Source: Actinoplanes subtropicus (GTDB lineage: Bacteria; Actinomycetota; Actinomycetes; Mycobacteriales; Micromonosporaceae). From it: 64,000 nucleotides of DNA. The position numbers and the translations under genes are program-made. Location of the stretch: positions 248,001-312,000 of the forward strand of contig NZ_JOJL01000021.1 of the NCBI RefSeq assembly GCF_000721705.1, in the 5' to 3' direction. The number at the start of each line of letters is the position of its first letter. Positions within the stretch are counted from its first letter, which is position 1. Below are positions 56,930 through 64,000 of the stretch, piece after piece. A model generated the notes under the pieces. The model ran no database searches. It saw nothing but the letters and a program-made list of their open reading frames with translations, and had not been told where the DNA came from.

Positions 56930-57270
56930 AACTCGCCCCGGCGCTGGCGCACCTTGGCCAGCGCCTCGGCGAGGATCTTCGCCCCGTCCTCCGCGGAGCG
57001 GCGCTCCTTGACGTAGGCCAGGTGCGACTTGTACGGCTCGACGCGCAATCGGCCGGGCGGGTTCTCCCCGTCCAGGCCCGCGGGCTGACCGCAGCGCGGG
57101 CAGTCCCACGTCTCCGGCGCCGGGGCCTCGGCCGCGAACTTGATCTGGCTCGCGTGCCCGGCCGCGCAGAAGTAGACCACTTCCCGGCGCGGGGCGGGTT
57201 CGCTGCGCTCGTCGGGGCGCATCGGGCTGGACCCGACGCGGCTGCCGCGGATCGCACTGCCACTGGACAC
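56926..57270 (-). CDS. rbpA: RNA polymerase-binding protein RbpA
   Basis: A 114-residue RbpA, an essential or growth-promoting actinobacterial factor that binds RNA polymerase and the principal sigma factor. The N-terminal tail SAIRGSRVGSSP is the region that reaches the active site. The zinc-binding core is YFCAAGHASQIKFAAEAPAPETWDCPRCG, and the basic linker and sigma-interaction domain follow (PYKSHLAYVKERRS). Start GTG 57270 has AGGAG upstream. Confidence 0.96.
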   Translation of the reverse strand: MSSGSAIRGSRVGSSPMRPDERSEPAPRREVVYFCAAGHASQIKFAAEAPAPETWDCPRCGQPAGLDGENPPGRLRVEPYKSHLAYVKERRSAEDGAKILAEALAKVRQRRGEF

Positions 57271-57330
57271 GGACGTCACTCCTGTCTCGAGGGGCGTTTG
57301 GTGAGAAGGCACAAAGCAGGGCAAAGAAAC

Positions 57331-57361
57331 GCCGCGCGCCCGGCTGAACCGGACGCGCGGC
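57331..57361 (-). terminator. Hairpin terminator after secG
   Basis: A 13-bp stem with one C/A mismatch (57331-57343 with 57349-57361) lies 25 nt after the secG stop and upstream of rbpA. It probably ends the gap-pgk-tpiA-secG transcript. Confidence 0.6.
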
Positions 57362-57385
57362 AGAGTCTACGACTATTGCGGCCGG

Positions 57386-57643
57386 TCAGGAAGCAGGCAG
57401 GGCCAGGCGCAGCCAGAGGCCGAGCCCGACGATGCACGCGAACCACACGACGCCGACCAGCACCGTGTAGCGGTCGAGGTTTTTCTCCGCCACCGAGGAG
57501 CCGGCGAGGCTGGAGGTGACGCCGCCGCCGAACATGCTCGACATGCCGCCACCCTTGCCGCGATGCAGCAGGATCAGCAGGGTCAGCAGGATGCTGGTGA
57601 TCACCAGCAACACGATCAACGTGTACGCGAACCAATTCGGCAT
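57386..57643 (-). CDS. secG: Preprotein translocase subunit SecG
   Basis: An 85-residue protein with two transmembrane helices (about 6-27, YTLIVLLVITSILLTLLILLH, and 61-80, TVLVGVVWFACIVGLGLWL) joined by a Gly-rich loop, RGKGGGMSSMFGGG. This is typical SecG of the SecYEG channel. It lies 87 nt after tpiA, the arrangement seen in many actinobacteria. Confidence 0.95.
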   Translation of the reverse strand: MPNWFAYTLIVLLVITSILLTLLILLHRGKGGGMSSMFGGGVTSSLAGSSVAEKNLDRYTVLVGVVWFACIVGLGLWLRLALPAS

Positions 57644-57730
57644 GATCGGGTTGATTCCTCTCGAGGACAGTTGCGCCCCAACAATAGCGGGTGCCCGGCC
57701 ACTCTCGGCGACCGGGCACGCGCCGCCGTC

Positions 57731-58513
57731 TCAGCGGCCGACATGCTCCCGGAAACGGACGATCGAGGTGAATTCCTCGGCGTCCAGGGAGGCGCCGCCG
57801 ACCAGGGCCCCGTCGATGTCCGGCTGCGCCATGATCGAGGCGATGTTGGCCGCCTTCACCGAGCCGCCGTACTGGATCCGGACGGCGTCGGCGACCTCGG
57901 CCCCGTGCAGCTCGGCCAGCTTCGCCCGCAGGGCCGCACAGACCTCCTGAGCGTCCTGCGGGGTGGCGGTCTTGCCGGTACCGATCGCCCAGACCGGCTC
58001 GTACGCCACGACGACCTGCTTGACCTGCTCCGCCTTGAGGCCGTCGAGGCCGGCCGCCAGCTGGTTGGTGCAGTGCGCGACGTGCGTGCCCTCCTCGCGG
58101 GTGACCAGGCCCTCCCCCACGCAGAGGATCGGCGTCAGGTTCGCCACGAAGGCCGCCTTCACCTTCGCGTTGACCAGAGCGTCGTCCTCGCCGTGGTACT
58201 CGCGCCGCTCGGAGTGCCCGGCCAGCACGTAGGTGACGTTGAGCTTGGCCAGCATGGCGCCGGAGATCTCACCGGTGTACGCGCCGCTCGGGTGCTTCGA
58301 CACGTCCTGCGCGCCGAGGCCGAGGAGCAGCTTGTCGCCCTCGATCGCGGTCTGCACGCTGCGCAGGTCGGTGAACGGCGGGATCACGACCGTCTCGACC
58401 TCGGTGAGCTGCTGCTCGGTGAGGCTGGCGGCCAACTTCTGGACCAGGAGGATGGCCTCGAAGTGGTTGAGGTTCATCTTCCAGTTGCCGGCGATGATCG
58501 GCGTACGGCTCAT
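57731..58513 (-). CDS. tpiA: Triosephosphate isomerase
   Basis: A 260-residue TIM barrel. The active site is complete: Lys in AGNWKMN, His in LAGHSERRE, Glu172 in [11 protein letters not shown] and the phosphate-binding IQYGGSV. It interconverts dihydroxyacetone phosphate and glyceraldehyde 3-phosphate. It starts one base after the pgk stop, so the two are coupled. Confidence 0.97.
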   Translation of the reverse strand: MSRTPIIAGNWKMNLNHFEAILLVQKLAASLTEQQLTEVETVVIPPFTDLRSVQTAIEGDKLLLGLGAQDVSKHPSGAYTGEISGAMLAKLNVTYVLAGHSERREYHGEDDALVNAKVKAAFVANLTPILCVGEGLVTREEGTHVAHCTNQLAAGLDGLKAEQVKQVVVAYEPVWAIGTGKTATPQDAQEVCAALRAKLAELHGAEVADAVRIQYGGSVKAANIASIMAQPDIDGALVGGASLDAEEFTSIVRFREHVGR

Positions 58514-58514
58514 T

Positions 58515-59711
58515 TCAGTTCTCCAGAGCTTCGACGCCGGGCAGCTTCTTGCCCTCGAGGTATTCGAGGGAGGCACCGCCACCGGTGGAGATGTGCCCGA
58601 AGGCCGACTCGTCGAGACCCAGCGTGCGTACGGCCGCGGCCGAGTCGCCGCCGCCGACCACCGAGAAGCCGTCGATCTTGGTGATGGCCTCGGCGACGCC
58701 CCGGGTGCCGGCCGCGAACGGCGCGAGCTCGAAGACGCCCATCGGGCCGTTCCAGAAGACCGTCCGCGCACCGCCGATCGCCTCGGCGAACAACGCGACC
58801 GACTCCGGCCCGATGTCCAGCCCGAGCCGATCACCCGGAATGTCCGAGATACCGACAATATCGTGATCCGCATCGGCGGCGAACGCCGTTGCCGCGACCA
58901 CGTCGACCGGGAGGACAATTCGCCCACCCGCCTGCTCCAGAAGCGAGGCGCACGTGGAGATCATCTCTTCCTCGAGAAGAGACTTACCGACCTCATGCCC
59001 CTGAGCCTTCAGGAACGTGAAGCACATGCCGCCACCGACCAGCAGCTTGTCCACCTTCGGCAGCAGCGCCTGGATCACTGCGAGCTTGTCGGAGACCTTC
59101 GAGCCGCCGAGCACGACCACGTACGGCTGCTCCGGGCTCTCACTCACCCGCTTGAGCACCTCGACCTCGCGCAGCACCAGCCCGCCCGCGTAGTGCGGCA
59201 GCAGCGCCGGCACGTCGTACACCGAGGCGTGCTTCCGATGAACCGCCCCAAAAGCGTCATCCACGTAAAAGTCAGCAAATTTCGCCAACTCTCCCGCAAA
59301 AGCCGCACGAGCCGCGTCGTCCTTCGAAGTCTCGCCCTCGTTGAACCGCAGGTTCTCCAGCAGGAGCACCTCGCCGTCCGTGAGCCCGCCCGCCTTCGAG
59401 GTGGCGTCCGGGCCGACCGTATCGGAAGCGAAGATCACCGGCGTGCCGAGCAGCTCACCAAGGCGGGTCGCCACCGGGGCCAGCGTGAACTTCGGGTCCG
59501 GCGCACCCTTCGGCCGTCCCAGGTGCGACATCACGATCACACGCGCACCGGCGTCACGCAGCGCGACGAGCGTCGGCAGCACAGCCCGCGCCCGCCCGTC
59601 GTCGGTGATAACGCCAGGTTGATTCTTGTCGAACGGGACGTTCAGGTCGGCGCGCACCAGCACGCGCCGACCCGAGACACCCTCGCCGAGCAGATCGTCG
59701 AGAGTCTTCAC
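58515..59711 (-). CDS. pgk: Phosphoglycerate kinase
   Basis: A 398-residue monomeric kinase making ATP from 1,3-bisphosphoglycerate. Signature segments are [34 protein letters not shown] and the nucleotide-binding GGGDSAAAV. Start GTG 59711 lies 6 nt after gap. Confidence 0.97.
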   Translation of the reverse strand: MKTLDDLLGEGVSGRRVLVRADLNVPFDKNQPGVITDDGRARAVLPTLVALRDAGARVIVMSHLGRPKGAPDPKFTLAPVATRLGELLGTPVIFASDTVGPDATSKAGGLTDGEVLLLENLRFNEGETSKDDAARAAFAGELAKFADFYVDDAFGAVHRKHASVYDVPALLPHYAGGLVLREVEVLKRVSESPEQPYVVVLGGSKVSDKLAVIQALLPKVDKLLVGGGMCFTFLKAQGHEVGKSLLEEEMISTCASLLEQAGGRIVLPVDVVAATAFAADADHDIVGISDIPGDRLGLDIGPESVALFAEAIGGARTVFWNGPMGVFELAPFAAGTRGVAEAITKIDGFSVVGGGDSAAAVRTLGLDESAFGHISTGGGASLEYLEGKKLPGVEALEN

Positions 59712-59717
59712 GATGCG

Positions 59718-61153
<1,436 letters not shown>

Positions 61154-62134
61154 TCAGCAGGCGAGCATCTCGGGGGTGACGGCCGCCTCGGTGTCGGGGA
61201 TGCCCAGGTCGCGGGCTCGCTTGTCGGCCAGGGCCAGTAGGCGGCGGATGCGGCCGGCGATCGCGTCCTTGGTCAGCGGCGGGTCGGCGAGGGCGCCCAG
61301 CTCCTCCAGGGATGCCTGGCGGTGCTCCAGGCGCAGCGCTCCCGCCGAGGTCAGGTGGTTGGGCGCCTCGTCGGCCAGGATCTCCAGCGCGCGGGTGACC
61401 CGGGCGGCGGCGGCGACCGCGGCGCGGGCCGAGCGGCGCAGGTTGGCGTCGTCGAAGTTGGCCAGGCGGTTGGCCGTCGCCCGCACCTCGCGGCGGACCC
61501 GGCGCTCCTCCCAGGCCAGCACGCTGGCGTGCGCGCCGATCCGGGTGAGCAGCGCGGCGATCGCGTCGCCGTCCTTGATCACCACCCGGTCGACGCCGCG
61601 GACCTCACGCTCCTTCGCGGTGATCCCGATCCGCCGGGCGGCGCCGCGCAGCGCGAGCGCGGCCTCCGGGCCCGGGCAGGTGATCTCCAGCGCGCTGGAG
61701 CGGCCCGGCTCGGTGAGCGAGCCGTGCGCCATGAACGCGCCCCGCCAGGCGGCCACCGCGCAGCACACGTTGGCCGAGACGACGTGCGGCGGCAGGCCCC
61801 GGACCGGGCGCCCGCGCACGTCCAGCAGGCCGGTCTGGCGGGCCAGCGCCTCGCCGTCCTTGACGATCCGCACGATGTAGTGGCTGCCCTTGCGCAGGCC
61901 GCCGCTGGCCAGCACGTGCACCTCGCTGGGGTAGCCGTACACGTCGGCGATCTCGCGGCGCAGGCGCCGGGCCACCGCGCCGGTGTCGAGCTCGGCCTCG
62001 ACCACCACCCGGCCGGAGACGATGTGCAGGCCGCCGGCGAACCGGAGCAGGGCCGCCATCTCCGCGCGGCGGCAGCACGGCTTGGGCACGTCGACCCGGC
62101 TCAGCTCGTCCTTGACCGCTGCCGTCATCGCCAT
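61154..62134 (-). CDS. whiA: DNA-binding protein WhiA (sporulation regulator)
   Basis: A 326-residue WhiA: an N-terminal LAGLIDADG-like domain (about 1-215) and a C-terminal helix-turn-helix of the sigma-region-4 type ([35 protein letters not shown]). In Streptomyces WhiA works with WhiB to trigger sporulation septation. The ATG at 62134 has GAGGTGACC upstream. It is in the conserved order rapZ-yvcK-whiA. Confidence 0.96.
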   Translation of the reverse strand: MAMTAAVKDELSRVDVPKPCCRRAEMAALLRFAGGLHIVSGRVVVEAELDTGAVARRLRREIADVYGYPSEVHVLASGGLRKGSHYIVRIVKDGEALARQTGLLDVRGRPVRGLPPHVVSANVCCAVAAWRGAFMAHGSLTEPGRSSALEITCPGPEAALALRGAARRIGITAKEREVRGVDRVVIKDGDAIAALLTRIGAHASVLAWEERRVRREVRATANRLANFDDANLRRSARAAVAAAARVTRALEILADEAPNHLTSAGALRLEHRQASLEELGALADPPLTKDAIAGRIRRLLALADKRARDLGIPDTEAAVTPEMLAC

Positions 62135-62210
62135 CGTTAGGTCACCTCATGCGACTGAACTTGATCGGTGTGTGTGCTGCACTACTAAGCCAACGGCACT
62201 ACGCCACTGC

Positions 62211-63173
62211 TTAACGAGCCGGGCCCAATACTGGCACCAGTGCAACACCCAACGACTCAGGATCATGCCTGGGGCTGCCGTCCGCAACGGCCAGGGGTGC
62301 CAACACCAGCCGGGCGCCCAGCGACTCGGCCGCCCGGTGCACCGGCTCCGGCTCGCCGACCCACTTCGCGTCGGCGAGGACCGCGTCGATCCGCAGCCCG
62401 GGCAGGTACCAGCGCAGGGCGGCCAGGTGGTCGGCCACCGAGAGGCCGGAGGTCTCGTTGTCGGCGGCGAGGTTGAGCGTGACCAGCCGGCGGGCCGGGC
62501 TCGCCGTGATCGCCCTGGCCAGCCCCGGAACCAGCAGATGCGGCAGCACGCTGGTGTACCAGCTGCCCGGGCCGAAGATCAGCCAGTCGGCGGCGTGGAT
62601 CGCCTCGATCGCCTGCGAGCAGGTCGGCGGGTCGGCCGGCTCGATCCGGACCGCCTCGACGTGCCCGGGCGCGACCGCCACCGCGTGCTGCCCGCGCACG
62701 GTGACCACCTCGCCGGGGCGGGCCGGGTCGGCGCCCAGGATCTCCGCCTCGATGCCGACCGCGTGCCGGGCCATCGGCAGCACCCGGCCCTGCGCGCCGA
62801 CCATCGCGGCCGCGTGGTCGAGGGCGACGACCGGGTCGCCGAGCATTTCCATCAGCCCCAGCAGCAGCAGGTTGCCGACCGCGTGCCCGGCGAGCGGGTC
62901 GTCGCCGGCGAACCGGTACTGCAGCAGATCGGCGGTGCGCTGGCGGATCGGGTCGTCGCAGGCCAGCGCGGCCAGCGCCTTGCGCAGGTCGCCGACGGGC
63001 AGCAACGCGTCCCGCTCGAGCAGCAGGCGGCCGCTGGAGCCGCCGTCGTCGCCGACGGTGACGATCGCGGTGATGTCCAGGTCGAGCTCGCTCGCGGCGC
63101 GCCGCAGGCCCCGCAGCGAAGCGGCCAGCCCGTGCCCGCCCCCGAACGCGACCACCCGGATCGGCGCCGTCAC
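62211..63173 (-). CDS. yvcK: YvcK/CofD-like protein (gluconeogenesis factor family)
   Basis: A 320-residue protein of the UPF0052/CofD-like family: FGGGHGLAASLRGLRR, TVGDDGGSSGRL, GHAVGNLLLLGLMEMLGD and FGPGSWYTSVLPHLLV. YvcK proteins bind UDP-sugars and adjust carbon flow and cell-wall synthesis, and in mycobacteria the orthologue is CuvA. Its start overlaps the rapZ stop (GTGA). Confidence 0.95.
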   Translation of the reverse strand: MTAPIRVVAFGGGHGLAASLRGLRRAASELDLDITAIVTVGDDGGSSGRLLLERDALLPVGDLRKALAALACDDPIRQRTADLLQYRFAGDDPLAGHAVGNLLLLGLMEMLGDPVVALDHAAAMVGAQGRVLPMARHAVGIEAEILGADPARPGEVVTVRGQHAVAVAPGHVEAVRIEPADPPTCSQAIEAIHAADWLIFGPGSWYTSVLPHLLVPGLARAITASPARRLVTLNLAADNETSGLSVADHLAALRWYLPGLRIDAVLADAKWVGEPEPVHRAAESLGARLVLAPLAVADGSPRHDPESLGVALVPVLGPAR

Positions 63174-64000
63174 TCCCGCCCCAGGTCGCGGTGCGAGGCG
63201 TGGGCCGCGAGCCGCATGTCGCGCAGCTGGGCGGTCAGCTCCTCGGCGATCGCGACGCTGCGGTGCTTGCCCCCGGTGCAGCCGACCGCCACGGTCAGGT
63301 ACCGCTTGCCCTCGCGCTCGAAGCCGGGCGCGGTCGACGCGACGAGCCCCGCGTAAGTCCGCACGAACTGGTCCGCGCCCTCCTGGTCGAGCACGTACTT
63401 GCTGACCGGCTCCTCCAGCCCGGTGTGGTCGCGCAGCTCGGGCACCCAGAACGGGTTGGGCAGGAACCGGGCGTCCAGCACGTAGTCGGCATCCGGCGGC
63501 AGGCCGTACTTGAAACCGAAGGACAGCACGGTGATCCGCAGCCGCCGCACGTCCTCGCCGCCGAACAGCTCCTCGACCCGGCGGCGCAGCTGGTTCACGT
63601 TGAGGTGGCTGGTGTCGATGATCACGTCGGCCTGCTCGCGAGCCTCCTCGAGCAGCTTGCGCTCGGCCGCGATGCCGTCGGCGAGCCGCCCGTCGCCCTG
63701 CAGCGGATGCGACCGGCGCACCGACTCGAACCGGCGGATCAGCACCTCGTCATCGGCGTCGACGAACACCACCCGCGGCGAGAAGCCGCGCTCCTTGAGG
63801 GCCCGCACCGCGCCGGCCAGGTCGGTGGAGAACGCCCGGCTCCGCACATCCAGCACCATGGCGGTACGCCGCGCGGCGCCGCCGGCCTGGAAGGCGAGCT
63901 GGGCCATGTCGAGCATCAGCGCCTGCGGCAGGTTGTCCACCACGTAGAAGCCGACATTCTCCAGGGCGCGGGCCACCGTGCTGCGCCCGCCGCCGGAAAC
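63170..64000 (-). CDS. rapZ: RapZ-like nucleotide-binding protein, 5' end missing
   Basis: The gene runs off the right edge; 276 codons are visible. The first residues, SGGGRSTVARALENVGFYVVDNLPQ, are the end of the Walker A motif and the following conserved stretch. C-terminal signature segments are SFGFKYGLPPDADYVLDARFLPNP and VGCTGGKHRSVAIAEEL. In E. coli RapZ controls GlmS mRNA decay; in actinobacteria its role is less clear. It is coupled to yvcK. Confidence 0.95.
   Translation of the reverse strand, partial: VSGGGRSTVARALENVGFYVVDNLPQALMLDMAQLAFQAGGAARRTAMVLDVRSRAFSTDLAGAVRALKERGFSPRVVFVDADDEVLIRRFESVRRSHPLQGDGRLADGIAAERKLLEEAREQADVIIDTSHLNVNQLRRRVEELFGGEDVRRLRITVLSFGFKYGLPPDADYVLDARFLPNPFWVPELRDHTGLEEPVSKYVLDQEGADQFVRTYAGLVASTAPGFEREGKRYLTVAVGCTGGKHRSVAIAEELTAQLRDMRLAAHASHRDLGRE

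Overview
The window is very GC-rich chromosomal DNA of an actinobacterium, most likely a member of the Micromonosporaceae (Actinoplanes-like). The evidence is the codon use, frequent GTG starts, and the actinobacterial families present: WhiA, RbpA, OpcA, acVLRF1, DUF2630, the mycothiol-type maleylpyruvate isomerase fold, and the TIGR04222/DUF692 cassette. No rRNA, tRNA, CRISPR array, prophage or intact insertion sequence was recognised. The gene order follows the block I recall from Mycobacterium tuberculosis around Rv1420-Rv1475 (rapZ-yvcK-whiA, gap-pgk-tpi-secG, pgl-opcA-zwf-tal-tkt, ctaB, sufR-B-D-C-S-U-T, echA12-like, HTH, ABC-F, acnR, acn), interrupted by lineage-specific genes.

Layout. 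0-9 kb: the end of a bacterial PH-domain protein, a FlK-like thioesterase, a PfkB sugar kinase whose frame has no visible stop, aminopeptidase P, a DUF6174-type lipoprotein, a GH16-like protein, a cytoplasmic-type pullulanase and an NTF2-like protein. 9-15 kb: aconitase, DUF2630, RIO kinase, HAD-like protein and the TetR regulator AcnR. 14.7-17.1 kb: a tightly overlapping three-gene cassette, made of a TIGR04222 membrane protein with a (X4CG)5 cysteine tail, a DUF692 MbnB/TglH-like iron enzyme and a small partner. This is the best candidate for an under-described post-translational modification system. 17-28 kb: XRE, SDR, Mug, TIGR03086, ABC exporter, crotonase, HTH, ABC-F ATPase, neutral zinc peptidase, acVLRF1, AlkD-like and LysE genes. 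28.4-37.7 kb: a NACHT (NLR-like) ATPase divergent from a 1682-residue Ser/Thr kinase-AAA-TPR-GAF-histidine kinase and a phosphatase. 37.7-46 kb: a frameshifted mycothiol-type gene, the complete suf operon and ctaA.

46.0-47.7 kb is a 1.7 kb gene-free island packed with repeats: an 84-bp tandem duplication, a degenerate inverted repeat, a 36-bp array, and a perfect hairpin carrying two inverted DnaA-box-like 9-mers. 47.7-57.7 kb: ATP-grasp, a small conserved protein, ctaB, then tkt-tal-zwf-opcA-pgl (pentose phosphate pathway), rbpA and secG. 57.7-64 kb: tpiA, pgk and gap, then whiA, yvcK and the 5'-truncated rapZ.

How the genes work together. Much of the window is central carbon metabolism (aconitase, lower glycolysis, pentose phosphate pathway, alpha-glucan debranching), haem A and Fe-S biogenesis, with regulators next to their targets: SufR beside suf, AcnR with an almost identical upstream motif at acnA, and YvcK/RapZ beside glycolysis. 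Intergenic elements recur at distant places, and a 43-bp element sits on the stop codons of two unrelated genes 60 kb apart.
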